Below are positions 1-9,680 of a stretch of DNA of 64,000 bases, one piece after another. Positions within the stretch are counted from its first letter, which is position 1, and the number at the start of each line of letters is the position of its first letter. The notes under the pieces are model-generated. The model did no database searches. It had not been told where the DNA came from and was given only the letters and a program-made list of their open reading frames with translations. The DNA is from Diadophis punctatus similis (taxonomy: Eukaryota; Chordata; Lepidosauria; Squamata; Dipsadidae), in assembly GCA_023053685.1 (NCBI GenBank), contig JALIGW010000016.1, positions 15,840,973-15,904,972 of the forward strand, read 5' to 3'. A program made the translations under genes and the position numbers.

Positions 1-3000
1 TATCTTCATAAACAGTTACAGCTTCATTTACATTTACATTTAAATCTTGTAACAACTGTACATACCAAACTACTTCAGAACATAACTCAGACAATGCAAT
101 AAACTCTGCTTCAGCAGTTGAAATAGCAACCGTTGTTTGTTTTCTGGACTTCCAACCAATTAAAGCCCCTCCAAACATTATTACAATTCCAGAATTAGAC
201 TTTCTGGTTTTTACATCATTTGCATAATCACTATCAACATAACATTTCAATTTTAATTCTTCAGTGACCTGTATTTGAAGACCTAAATTCACAGTTCCCT
301 TCAAATACCTGAGAATTCTTTTCACACCCATCCAATGCAACTTTGTAGGTGTAGCAGTAAAGCGACTTAGAATGCTCACTGCACAAGCTATGTCTGGTCT
401 GGACCACTGTGACAGATATAACAGACTCCCTATTGCAGAGTGATATATCTCCTGATCACAGGCTTCACTTTTGTCCTCACCCAAACTATTGTAAAAATCT
501 GTGCTCATAGGTGTAGGAGCAATATTACAATCTTTCATGTTATATTTCTCTAATAATTGTTCAATTTTTCTCCTTTGACTGAGAATATAACCACCCTTTT
601 CAGTTTTTTGTATTTCTACACCGAGATAATTCTTTATTTCTCCCAAATTCTTTAATTCAAATTTCTTTTCTAACTTATTAGCAAATTCTTTAACTTGTGA
701 TGCATCCTTTGCAATGAAACAAAGATCATCCACAAATGCTAATAGTAGACAATTCCCACCTTGTAACTTTCCAGTGTATATGCAACCATCAGCTTTGCAA
801 CTCTTGAACCCAAGACCTTTCAATGCAGTATCTAAACAGATATTCCAATTTCTGGCTGACTGCTTCAGCCCATAAATAGCCTTGTTCAATTTATACACCA
901 TGTTAGGCTTTTTATTTTCATACCCTGGCGCTTGAACCATATAAATTTCTTCCTCTAATTCAGCATTGAGAAATGCAGTGGTTATATCAAAATGCCAAAT
1001 TCTATGCCTGTATGCTGATGCTAATGCCAGTGCTAGTCTTATGCTCTCAGCTTTTACAGTTGGCGCGAACACCTCATCATAGTGCACATTCTTTAATTGA
1101 GAAAAACCTTGTGCCACCAACCTTGCCTTATACTGTACTTCATTATTGGGTAATACCTTTTTCTTATATACCCACTTACATCCTACAGCTTTCGTACCCT
1201 GTGGCAAAGTCATAGATGTGAACACTTCATGATCGCCCATGGATTTCATCTCTTTATCCATGGCTTCCTTCCACTTTTCTTGTTCAACTTTTGGTAATGC
1301 CAATACTTCCTTATAGTTTCTTGGCTCATACCACACATTACACACTTTAACTTTACTGGCAGAATACCTGTCTGGCGGAACCCCTCTGTTCCTACGCTCT
1401 GACCTACGTGGCATTGCCTGTTCTTGTGTTTCAAGCTTTTCTGGCTTCATATCTTGTTCAGACTCTCCTCCCTGAACATAGACACCTTCAGAAAATGATT
1501 CACCATCATTAAATGAGTTATTGTCACTAAGTGGATCACCGTCGCTAAGCGGATCACCGTCACTAAGTGAGACATTTTCAGAATTTGCATCAATTCTGTT
1601 CCAATTTTGTTCTGCAAAACTAGCAGACCTTGAAATCACTATCCTTTTACTTCCATCGCTAAAGCGATACCCTTTTGAGCCTGGCTCATAGCCCACAAAT
1701 CTGAGCTTTCTAGCCTTTTGTTGTCCCTTTCTTCTGATTGCCTTTGGAATATGTACCCATGCAGTACTTCCAAATATTTTTAAATGTGCTAGAGAAGGCT
1801 TTCTCCCATATAGCATTGCATATGGAGTATTATTGATGGATGAACTCCACAACCTATTTACTAAATAATTGGCAGTCAGTATGGCTTCACCCCAATATGA
1901 CCTGCTCATACCAGAATCCTCCAGTAATGAGTCTTTCATTGTTTGCAAAACACCATTCCTCCTTTCAGCCACTCCGTTCTCCCCCGGTGTGTAAGGATTT
2001 GTGCGCCTGTGTCTTATTCCCAATTGTCTCAACCATTGTTGAAAATTTGTTGACATAAATTCAGAACCTCTGTCAGTTTGCAACTGACATACCTGTTGTT
2101 TGTACCTTCTCTCTACAAAGCTTAACCATTGCTTAAATTGCTGTAGCACCTCTGTTTTACTCTTAAGTAAGTAGCAAAACCCAAACCTGCTGTAGTCATC
2201 CACAATGACCAGCGCATACTTTGCTCCTCCCAAACTGGCTTGCATAGGCCCAATTAAATCAGCATGCACCAGTTCTAGAGCTCTTGTGGTTTGTCTTGTG
2301 CTAAACTTGCTCACTGGGAATGCTTTGGATTTCGATGCTTTGCATACTGCACAATCCAAATATGCCTTACATCCCTTCAAATCTAATCCTTCTGCAAATT
2401 CTTTCATTTGTTGAACAACCTTAAAATTAGCATGACCAAGTCGTCTGTGCAGAAGATGAACACATGAATTGTGTTCTGCTACATTTTTAAATATCTGGGA
2501 ACAATGTGGGACCTTTTGTCCCTGCAATACATAAAGATTATCCTCTTTTATGCCCTGTGCACAAACATTCCCATTTCTTTGGATGATACACTTCCCATTA
2601 ACAAATGTGGTTTCATAACCTTGCTTGTCTAAACTAGACACACTTAACAAATTATGCTCCATTTCAGGTACACATAACACATCAGTAAACCTGGATTCCA
2701 AATATGGAATTTGCACATCGCCTCTTCCAATGATTTTAGCCTTTTGACCATTGGCTAAGGCCACTTCTTCATGGTTTCCTGGGAAAAATCTGGAAAATAA
2801 GTCAGAATTATTAACAATTGTTTGACTAGCCCCACTGTCAATCAACCATTTGTCTCTATTGTTATTATAACAAACTTTTGCAACTGCAATCTGTCCTTGC
2901 AAATAATGTCTCTTGTCTTGCATATTTCTTCTCTGTGTACAGCTTTTCTGCAGATGATTTGTCTCTCCACAAATGAAACACGCTTTCTTAACTTGCTTGC

Positions 3001-3739
3001 AGAATTGTTGCTGTGTAACTTGATCTCTCCTGCCTCTGCTTTCCTCTTGTCTGCAAACACCTCGGCTGTTGCTAGAGATAGGCAGCCTGTGGAAAATTTT
3101 GCTGGAGACTTGCTGTAAGTTTCCACTGTACTCCTTGTTGAGCCCCCGCCTGTGGAATTTTCCATCAGCATGGCTGAAAAGCCTTTTCTCATATTCATTC
3201 AATAAACACGATTTCAAAGCCTCCAAATTCAAATCTGCTTCTGGCTTACTTTCAAAAATAGCTGACACAGTCTCCCAGCTCTGATCCAAACTATTTAACA
3301 CTAATAAAACTTTTTGAGACTCTGGAAACTTTACTCCACGTTGCTCCAATTCTAGAAAATTAGACTGCATTTTCATTAAATGATCTTCCATAGAATCTCC
3401 TGTCTGCAAACTCATTCTGAAAAGCTTTCTTGAAAGTTGGACCACATTACACGCAGAAACATTGACATGTACTGCTTTCAATTTCTGCCATATTTCTTTT
3501 GCAGACTTTAATTCAGCTACATTTAAGAATTGATCATCCCCCAGACTTAAAAGAAGATAAGCCATAGCTTTGTCATGAGCCTTTTGATCTGCTGCTCCAA
3601 GCACTTGCGGGGGGTCTGCTACTATGTCCCATAATTCTTTTGCTTTCAAAAAACATTCCATTTTTGCAGCCCAAATTAAATAATTTTTCTTCCCCAATTT
3701 GGGTATTGGACTGTCTTTAAATTCCATAGCAGCAGCCAT
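1..3739 (-). CDS. gag-pol: Ty1/copia retrotransposon Gag-Pol polyprotein, open frame, C-terminus beyond window edge
   Basis: One frame starts at the ATG at 3739 (A at -3 and G at +4, a strong context) and reaches the window edge without a stop: 1246 codons, against about 1400 in Drosophila copia. Domains in order: Gag (residues 1 to about 250); zinc knuckle CX2CX4HX4C at 254-267; aspartic protease DSGA at 301; integrase zinc site H431, H436, C463, C466; integrase core D494, D556, E592 with the D-X35-E spacing; a copia-type reverse transcriptase with catalytic D918 in FDITTAF and FVDD at 1002-1005; RNase H D1169 and E1212. Integrase before RT is the order that defines Ty1/copia. All these motifs fall in the same frame, so there is no frameshift, and no catalytic residue is missing. 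The product would package RNA, process itself, copy it to DNA and integrate it. Seen: frame and motifs. Inferred: coding competence. The missing end is the C-terminal part of RNase H. Confidence 0.93.
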   Translation of the reverse strand, partial: MAAAMEFKDSPIPKLGKKNYLIWAAKMECFLKAKELWDIVADPPQVLGAADQKAHDKAMAYLLLSLGDDQFLNVAELKSAKEIWQKLKAVHVNVSACNVVQLSRKLFRMSLQTGDSMEDHLMKMQSNFLELEQRGVKFPESQKVLLVLNSLDQSWETVSAIFESKPEADLNLEALKSCLLNEYEKRLFSHADGKFHRRGLNKEYSGNLQQVSSKIFHRLPISSNSRGVCRQEESRGRRDQVTQQQFCKQVKKACFICGETNHLQKSCTQRRNMQDKRHYLQGQIAVAKVCYNNNRDKWLIDSGASQTIVNNSDLFSRFFPGNHEEVALANGQKAKIIGRGDVQIPYLESRFTDVLCVPEMEHNLLSVSSLDKQGYETTFVNGKCIIQRNGNVCAQGIKEDNLYVLQGQKVPHCSQIFKNVAEHNSCVHLLHRRLGHANFKVVQQMKEFAEGLDLKGCKAYLDCAVCKASKSKAFPVSKFSTRQTTRALELVHADLIGPMQASLGGAKYALVIVDDYSRFGFCYLLKSKTEVLQQFKQWLSFVERRYKQQVCQLQTDRGSEFMSTNFQQWLRQLGIRHRRTNPYTPGENGVAERRNGVLQTMKDSLLEDSGMSRSYWGEAILTANYLVNRLWSSSINNTPYAMLYGRKPSLAHLKIFGSTAWVHIPKAIRRKGQQKARKLRFVGYEPGSKGYRFSDGSKRIVISRSASFAEQNWNRIDANSENVSLSDGDPLSDGDPLSDNNSFNDGESFSEGVYVQGGESEQDMKPEKLETQEQAMPRRSERRNRGVPPDRYSASKVKVCNVWYEPRNYKEVLALPKVEQEKWKEAMDKEMKSMGDHEVFTSMTLPQGTKAVGCKWVYKKKVLPNNEVQYKARLVAQGFSQLKNVHYDEVFAPTVKAESIRLALALASAYRHRIWHFDITTAFLNAELEEEIYMVQAPGYENKKPNMVYKLNKAIYGLKQSARNWNICLDTALKGLGFKSCKADGCIYTGKLQGGNCLLLAFVDDLCFIAKDASQVKEFANKLEKKFELKNLGEIKNYLGVEIQKTEKGGYILSQRRKIEQLLEKYNMKDCNIAPTPMSTDFYNSLGEDKSEACDQEIYHSAIGSLLYLSQWSRPDIACAVSILSRFTATPTKLHWMGVKRILRYLKGTVNLGLQIQVTEELKLKCYVDSDYANDVKTRKSNSGIVIMFGGALIGWKSRKQTTVAISTAEAEFIALSELCSEVVWYVQLLQDLNVNVNEAVTVYED

Positions 3740-3842
3740 CCTGCTTTATTTTTCTTCTCTGCCTGTTCCTTTAACAACACAGACAGCTTCTTATCAGCTT
3801 TAAATTACAATGCAGTTTTTAACTTTACTTCTTGAGCGATTC
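3740..3842 (-). other. Untranslated leader of the copia element
   Basis: About 100 bases between the primer-binding site and the gag ATG. It is A+T-rich on the sense strand and has no long open frame. By comparison with copia it would hold the packaging signal, which cannot be identified by eye. Confidence 0.6.
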
Positions 3843-3856
3843 CTGGGCCCATAACC
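3843..3856 (-). promoter_or_regulatory. Primer-binding site of copia type (initiator tRNA-Met anticodon arm)
   Basis: The minus strand reads GGTTATGGGCCCAG directly after the LTR end. This is complementary to the anticodon stem-loop of initiator tRNA-Met (CTGGGCCCATAACC), not to the tRNA 3' CCA end. Drosophila copia uses exactly this internal site with a cleaved half-tRNA primer. The position immediately next to the LTR CA terminus supports the assignment. Confidence 0.85.
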
Positions 3857-4122
3857 TGTCAGAGTTACGCAATAAATCAGAAGCTTCAAAAGATAACTGC
3901 ATTTTGCTGATTCAAATAACTTCTTTATAAGTAGAATAAAACATTAACAATACCACACTTTGTTTCAGATCACATGTTGAGATGTTTTCACAGCAAGCTT
4001 TAATGGTGGACAGACTAAACCACACCCTTCTTCTTGCTAAGTTTCTGGACATGCTCAAAAAACACTTCAGCCTGATTGGCTGACTCAATCACATGGCTCT
4101 CCCAGTCATGAATATTCCAACA
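3857..4122 (-). mobile_element. 5' LTR of the copia element (266 bp)
   Basis: On the minus strand the LTR begins TGTTGGAATATTCATG and ends CTCTGACA, so it has TG...CA termini, and its first 11 bases match the start of the Drosophila copia LTR as I know it. Its length is close to the roughly 276 bp of copia. It holds a CCAAT-type box (minus strand of 4072-4081) and a TATA-like CTTATAAAG (minus strand of 3923-3931) about 70 bases before the LTR end. The flanking bases AGGTT at 4123-4127 (plus strand) are the candidate 5-bp target duplication; the partner copy is outside the window. Confidence 0.75.
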
Positions 4123-4232
4123 AGGTTGTATATAAAGTTCTAAATTTTTAAGAGCTTTAAGAATCAATACTTAAACTTTGCTTGAAATCCTCTACATTTT
4201 GGAGAACATTTACACGTTTATAAGCATAGTAT

Positions 4233-4580
4233 CAGAGGTGGGTTCCTCCCGGTTTAGACCGGTTCGCCCAAACCGATAGCAATGCGCTGGTGATGTCACG
4301 ATGACATCACGGAACCGGTTCGGTTGGTGCCGGTCCCTGGACGGCACCATCTTTTTATGATTTTTTTTATTTTTTTATTTTTTTTAAAAAAAATGGATCC
4401 TCCCCCGGGTTTTTCTTCTTCTGAGCATGTGCAGAAGCTGAATTTCCGGCACTGCGCATGCGTCGCCATCTTGTTTTTGGCTTTTTTGGGAGGGTTAATT
4501 TTTTCAGCACTGCGCGAGGTGCGGCCACGTGGCATGGGAGGAAACGAACCAGCAGTGAAGTAAGTTAGAACCCATCCCTG
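4233..4580. mobile_element. Non-autonomous hAT element, 'GGTGGGTTCC' family (family B)
   Basis: Ends are CAGAGGTGGGTTCCT and AGAACCCATCCCTG, an imperfect inverted pair. The 8-bp direct repeat CATAGTAT lies at 4225-4232 and 4581-4588. Short palindromes (TGATGTCACGATGACATCA) and an A+T core lie inside. No transposase is present, so it is a passive element. Confidence 0.85.
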
Positions 4581-4676
4581 CATAGTATCACACTAGGGAT
4601 GTCATCTCCTGGCCCACAGAAACCGAGGCATGAATGGATGTCATTAAATCTTTCCATCTTGGCTCCTTTTCTAGTC

Positions 4677-5810
4677 CAAAGATGTTGAGACTCTAGAAAG
4701 AACGCAGAGAAGAGCAACAAAGATGATTTATTTATTTATTTATTTTTGTCAAGTACGTGTTGGTGATATACATAGATATAACATTGTTTATATACATAAG
4801 ATGGGTACTGATAAGAGGGAACATTAGGGCAGGGACGGTAGGCACGCTGGTGCGCTTATGCACGCCCCTTACTGACCTCTTAGGAATCGGGTGAGGTCAA
4901 CAGTGGACAGTCTAAGGGCAAAGTTTTGGGGATTTGGTGACGAAACCACAGAGTCAGGTAGTGAGTTCCAGGCATTTACCAATCTGTTGCTAAAGTCGTA
5001 TTTTCTACAGTCAAGTTTGGAGCGGTTCACTTTGAGTTTGCATCTGTTGTGTGCTCGTGTATTGTTGTGGTTGAAGCTGAAGTAGTCGTTGACAGGAAGG
5101 ACGTTGTAGCAGATAATTTTATGAGCTATGCTTAGGTCGTGCCAAAGGCGACATAGTTCTAAGCTTTCTAAGCCTGGGATTTCAAGTCTGGTTGCGTAAG
5201 GTATTCTGTTGCGAGTAGAGGAGTGGAGGACTCTTCTTGTAAATTATCTCTGGACACTTTCTAATGTATTTATGTCCGATATGCGGTTTGGGTTCCAGAC
5301 AGATGAGCTGTATTCAAGGATTGGTCTGGCGAATGTTTTGTATCTCTGGTTAGTAGTGTGATATTACCGGAGAAGAAGCTACGTAAGATTAGGTTAACAG
5401 TTCTTGAAGCCTTTTTGGCGATGTTGTTGCAGTGGGCTTTGGCACCTTGATAAGGCGTCTGGAGGCTAAACTGCCGGATGAACGATTGAGGGAATTAGGT
5501 TTGTCTGGTCTAACGAAGAGAAGAACTCAGGGTGATATAATGGCAGTCTTCCAATACAAGAAGGGCTGTCACAGAGAAGAGGGGTCGACATATTCTCCAA
5601 AGCATCTGAGGGCAGGACAAGAAATAATGGGTGGAAGGTCATTTAAAAAAGATCCAATCTAGAACTAAGAAAATTTCCTGACAGAACAGTTAATTAGTGG
5701 AACGGCTTGCCTTCAGAACTTCTGGGTGCTCCAATACTGGAGGTTTTTAAGAAGAAATTGAACAACCATTTGTCTGAAATGCTCTACTGGAGTAGGAGGT
5801 TGGACTAGAA
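4677..5810 (+). pseudogene. CR1 LINE ORF2 3' remnant, split by another LINE
   Basis: 4677-4721 and 5447-5810 together give the CR1 ORF2 C-terminal region (valley of EIPEL-less, strongly decayed residues such as 'RLREL..L..L.KRRTQGDIMAVFQYKKGCHREEG') and the 3' end ending in 'GGTTGGACTAGA'. The reading frame is broken by small deletions. A different LINE fills 4722-5446, and hAT family A abuts at 5811. Confidence 0.75.
4722..5446 (-). pseudogene. LINE reverse-transcriptase C-terminal remnant inserted in CR1
   Basis: On the minus strand the segment reads as the C-terminal end of a non-LTR retrotransposon ORF ('NRLVNAWNSLPDSVV', then a stop near 4880) followed by a 3' UTR and an AATAAA-type tail at 4722-4745. 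Upstream residues are recognisable only with frameshifts and stops. The clade was not determined; it is neither the CR1 nor the BovB family seen elsewhere in the window. It interrupts the CR1 sequence cleanly, so it is younger than that CR1. Confidence 0.65.
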
Positions 5811-6160
5811 CAGTGGTGGCGAAGCTTTTCAGCACTGGGTGCCCAAACCGGAACACATGTGCATGCATGTGCGTGCGCCAAAAACACCGGAAACCCGAAG
5901 ACCAGCTGGCCGGCACGCAGATGCCTGTTTTTTGGCCAGTTTTGGCCATTTTTCGGGCTGTTTTCCAGTCATTTTGGGGCCATTTTCAGGATATTTTTCA
6001 GGGCGTTTTCAGGCTGGTTTTGGGCCATTTTTCGGGCAAAAACAGCCCAAAAAAAACGACCTGAAAATGGCTCAGAAAACAGCCCCAAAAGGCCTGGAAA
6101 TGGCCTGAAAAATGGCCTTGTTTTTGGCCGTTTTCAGGCCGTTTTCCGGCGCTTTGGCAC
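5811..6160. mobile_element. Partial hAT element, 'GGTGGCGAA' family (family A), 3' end lost
   Basis: Starts CAGTGGTGGCGAAGC next to the CR1 remnant and continues with repeated 'GGCCATTTTTCGGGC/GGCCGTTTTC' short units. It is cut at 6160 by a family B copy and the expected closing end GGTTCGCCACCACTG is not found after that copy. Confidence 0.6.
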
Positions 6161-6472
6161 CAGGGGTGGGTTCCTACCGGTGCGGTCTTGCCTGTTCATC
6201 GCCGCAGAGCCGAAGAAGCTGGCGGCGTTTGCGTCACGGGGCTTCCCCTGCCCGCTTTCCCGGGCCGCTGGAACGCCACCATTTGCGTTCTTTTGCCCTC
6301 TGCGCAAGCAGAACGCTTTGCGCATGTGCAGAGGGCAAAAGAATGCAAACGGCGGCATCCATGCGGGCGGGGAAAGCGCCCGGGGAAAGCTCCCGCGCCG
6401 CGAACAGCAGCCTTGTCTTCGGCTCTGCGCCGAACAACAGCTATTAACTGCACTGGCAGGAACCCACCTCTG
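6161..6472. mobile_element. Family B hAT element with long inner hairpin
   Basis: Ends CAGGGGTGGGTTCCTACCGG and CAGGAACCCACCTCTG. Inside, 6283-6350 forms a long hairpin: the 'TTGCGTTCTTTTGCCCTCTG' arm is followed by its reverse complement. The flanking 8-mers (TTTGGCAC and GTGGTAAC) do not match, so the insertion site has since changed or the element lies at a rearrangement junction. Confidence 0.65.
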
Positions 6473-6954
6473 GTGGTAACAGTCGCCAGGAATAAGGGCT
6501 GTTTGGATCCTAAGCACTTCCTCAACAATTCCTCAGGATTTTATAGAACAACATTTCTTGGGGTGATTATTAAGGAGTTTCAGTTAGATACCATGCTCAT
6601 ATCTTTTCGCCTTAAAATCCCAAGCCCTGCATCATCTAATTGCTATTCTGATCTTGGACAAAAAAACCTGTAAATTTGATGCTCATATGAATAAGCCAGC
6701 AATGTGCAGAGAACATCATTAGCTTCTTTTGATGGACCATCTAAAGCTTATCGATTACTGGGTCCTTGGAGAAAATGCTGCCTTAAGTAAATCTCAAAAA
6801 TGCTTCAGCAATATAATTTCCAGTTCCTGTAGCTTTAAGTAACAGAATGATCTCAAGATCATTTAAGAGCAGTGGGAATGAAAAATAGGAGCTCTTGATT
6901 CGCTATATTAAAAGACAAGTGGACTCAGCACTCAGAATGTTGCAGGTAGAGTAT
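6473..6954. other. No recognisable gene or repeat
   Basis: A+T-rich sequence without a frame, tandem repeat or family member that I recognise. Probably old unique or decayed repeat sequence. Confidence 0.4.
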
Positions 6955-8340
6955 TTAGAATAGAATAACAGAGTTGGAAGGGACCTTGGAGGTCTTCTAA
7001 TCCAACCCCCTGCTTAGGCAGGAAACTCTACACAATTTCAGACAAATGATTATCCAATCTCTTCTTAAAAACTTCCAGTGTTGGAGCAGTTACAACTTCT
7101 GGAGGCAAGCTGTTCCACTGATTAATTGTTCTAACTGTCAGAAAATTTCTCCTTAGTTCTAAGTTGTTTTTCTCCTTGATTAGTTTCCACCTATTGCTTC
7201 TTGTCCTGCCTTCAGGTTCGTTAGGGAATAGCTTGACTCCCTCTTCTTTGTGGCAGCCCCTGAGATATTGCAACATTGCTATCATATCACCCCTAGTCCT
7301 TCTTTTCATCAAACTAGACATACCCAGTTCCTGCAGCTGTTCTTCATATGTTTTAGCCTCAGTCCCCTAATCATCTTTATTGCTCTTCTCTGCACTCTTT
7401 CTAGAGTCTCAACGTTTTGCATCGTGGCGACCAAAACTGAATGCAGTATTCCAAGTGTGGCCTTACCAAGGCATTATAAAGTGGCATTAACACTTCACGT
7501 GATCTTGATTCTATCCCTCTGTTGATGCAGCCTATAACTGTGTTGGCTTCTTTGGCAGCTGCTGCACACTGCTGGCTCATATTTAAATGGTTGTCCACTA
7601 GGACTCCAAGGTCCCTCTCACAGTTACTACTATTGAGCAAGGTACCACCTATCCCAGTGATGGCGAACCTATGACACGCGTGCCACAGGTGGCACGCGGA
7701 GCCATATCTGAGGGCACGTGAGGCGTTGCCCTATGTCAGCTCCAGTGCACATGTATGCGCTGGCCAGCTGATTTTTGGCCTTCTTTTCAGCCATTTTCGC
7801 TCTCCCCAGGGTTCAGGGAGGCCTCCTGAAGCCTGGGGATGTCAAAAACAGCCCAATGGGCCAACCGGAACAAACTTCCGATTGGCTTGGTGGCCTGTTT
7901 TTCACCATCTCCAGGCTTCAGGAGGCTTTCCTGAACCCTGGGGAGAGTGAAAAACAGTCCAATGGGCCTACCGGAAGTCCAGAGGCTTCAGTGAGGCCTG
8001 TGCGCATGCGCGAGGGGCAGTGCGGGGGTTATGTGCATGCCTGGGGTGCAGTGCGGGGTTGTGCATATGCACAGGGAGAAGGCATTGCATTATGGGTGTG
8101 GGCACTTGCGCGCACGCACCCTTTTGGCACGCGAACCAAAAAAAGGTTCGCCATCACTGACCTATCCTGTACCTGTGCATTTTGCTTTCCTTGCCTAAAT
8201 GTAGAACCTAATTATTTTCACCATTGAATTTCATTTTTTTTAGATAGCGCCCAATGTTCAGTGCTCTGTTTATGCAGCCTAGAACTGTGTTGGCTTTTTT
8301 GGCAGCTGCAGCACACTGCTGGCTCCTATTTAAATGTTTG
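6955..8340 (-). pseudogene. CR1 LINE ORF2 C-terminus and 3' end, split by hAT
   Basis: The minus strand carries the CR1 ORF2 end. 7028-7321 encodes '...[22 protein letters not shown]...NFLTVRTINQWNSLP...LDNHLSEIV' and 7401-7640 encodes '...[19 protein letters not shown]...[17 protein letters not shown]', both classic CR1 motifs. A frameshift separates them. A family A hAT sits at 7655-8159, after which CR1 resumes at 8160. A second short copy of the 'AVHCAAAAKKANTVLG' coding region follows at about 8250-8340, so two CR1 pieces adjoin. Confidence 0.85.
7655..8159. mobile_element. Family A hAT element inside CR1, 8-bp duplication
   Basis: Ends CAGTGATGGCGAACCT and AGGTTCGCCATCACTG are an exact inverted pair. 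The target duplication ACCTATCC occurs at 7647-7654 and 8160-8167. The interior is G+C-rich with 'AGGCTTCAGGAGGC' palindromes and one NRF1-type palindrome at 8001-8012. Confidence 0.92.
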
Positions 8341-9126
8341 CGGTTGATATTTTACTTCCTGTCTGGGTTTCATTTAACACAGTATATTGTTAAGGTCCCC
8401 CACCCCTTCTTTAGGGAATCTTTTTTTCTTTTTAACTAATGTGTGATACATCTGCAAACTTGGGGTTTCCAAGCCCTGTGTCATCTCCTTCATGTATATA
8501 GATTGGGCAATGGCCCTTGAAGTTTGAACATTGGAAAGAGAGGGAAGGATGTCGGTGAACTTTGCAGATAAGAAGACTGTACAAAAAGAATAAGGCCACC
8601 CCAGGAAAAGACCACACTGGGAAGCATTTATTTATACACAGAGTTCAATCTGAGTTCATGATGGGTCATCAGCGCAAAAGAAAAAAGAAAAAAAAAAGAA
8701 AAAAGAAAAAAGGAATTCCTTGTATGTTTTTGTAAGTTTGAACTAATATAGTTGAGGTTTGGTCCTGGATAATTGGATGGAAAATTCTTTTCTGTGAGAT
8801 ACCATGAAGTCATTTTCACATGTTTAGTCACGATTTTGTTTCTTGGTGTGGAATCCCACGAGGGACAGCATCTCAAGGACAACGTATAGGACAACTAAGC
8901 ACCGTTTGAAGCATCCACCCGAAGAACTGCTGCCTGGATAGAAATGTTCACCTTGATTTTGGTGCCCTTGTGCAGAACTACATTATACTGCTTCTCATAG
9001 ATTCAGGAATTGTACAAACCTAGGCAGGATATAGGTCAATTCCTGTTAGGAGAAAGAGTGTTTATTGCAAAACTGTTTTACACAAAAATATATTTATTTC
9101 TAAAAATAATGGCGTGATTTCTTTCA
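8341..9126. other. No recognisable gene
   Basis: A+T-rich sequence with an A-rich low-complexity patch near 8678-8715. No family recognised. Confidence 0.4.
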
Positions 9127-9680
9127 TTCTCTGTTTCCTCCTCCTCCTCCTCCTCCTCCTCCTCCTCCTCCTCCTCCTCCTCCTCCTCCTCCTCCTCCTC
9201 CTCCTCCTCCTCCTCTTCTTCTTCTTCTTCTTCTTCTTCTTCTTCTTCTTCTTCTTCTTCTTCTTCTTTTTTTTTCTCTTCTTCCTCCTCCTCCTCCTCC
9301 TCCTCCTCCTCCTCCTCCTCCTCCTCCTCCTCCTCCTCCTCCTCCTCCTCCTCCTCCTCCTCCTCCTCCTCCTCCTCCTCCTCCTCTTCTTCTTCTTCTT
9401 CTTCTTCTTCTTCTTCTTCTTCTTCTTCTTCTTCTTCTTCTTCTTCTTCTTCTTCTTCTTCTTCTTCTTCTTCTCCTTCTCCTTCTCCTTCTCCTTCTTC
9501 TCCTTCTTCTCTTTCTCCTCCTCCTCCTCCTCCTCCTCTTCTCCTCCTCCTCCTCCTCCTCTTCTCCTCCTCCTCCTCCTCCTCTTCCTCTCTTCCCCCT
9601 CCCACCCTCCCCCTCCCCTCCTCTTCCCTCCCCTTCCTTCCCCTTCCCCTCCCCACTTCCCACTTCCCTCCTTCCCCTCA
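9127..9680 (+). repeat. Large polypyrimidine (TCC)n/(TTC)n compound microsatellite
   Basis: Blocks alternate: TCC at 9135-9213, TTC at 9214-9265, TCC at 9284-9385, TTC at 9386-9472, then mixed CTCCTT, CTC and CCCTT units to about 9680. Almost pure pyrimidine on the plus strand for over 500 bases. The long frames over it are poly-Leu, poly-Phe, poly-Glu and poly-Arg artefacts. Confidence 0.97.

Noticed and set aside
2842..3198. A 118-codon minus-strand frame
   Set aside because: Out-of-frame shadow of copia gag; the true frame is offset and continuous.
973..3284. Plus-strand frames of 60-100 codons
   Set aside because: Antisense shadows of the copia polyprotein.
1..4122. The copia element as insect contamination
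   Set aside because: It is followed within about 110 bases by a reptile-type hAT element seen many times in the window, and the sequence is continuous; contamination would need a chimeric contig, which only reads can exclude.
3974..4211. A plus-strand LTR reading (TGTTGAGATG to GGAGAACA) with a TATATAAAG box
   Set aside because: It has no primer site or coding part in that orientation, whereas the minus-strand LTR abuts a primer-binding site and an open gag.
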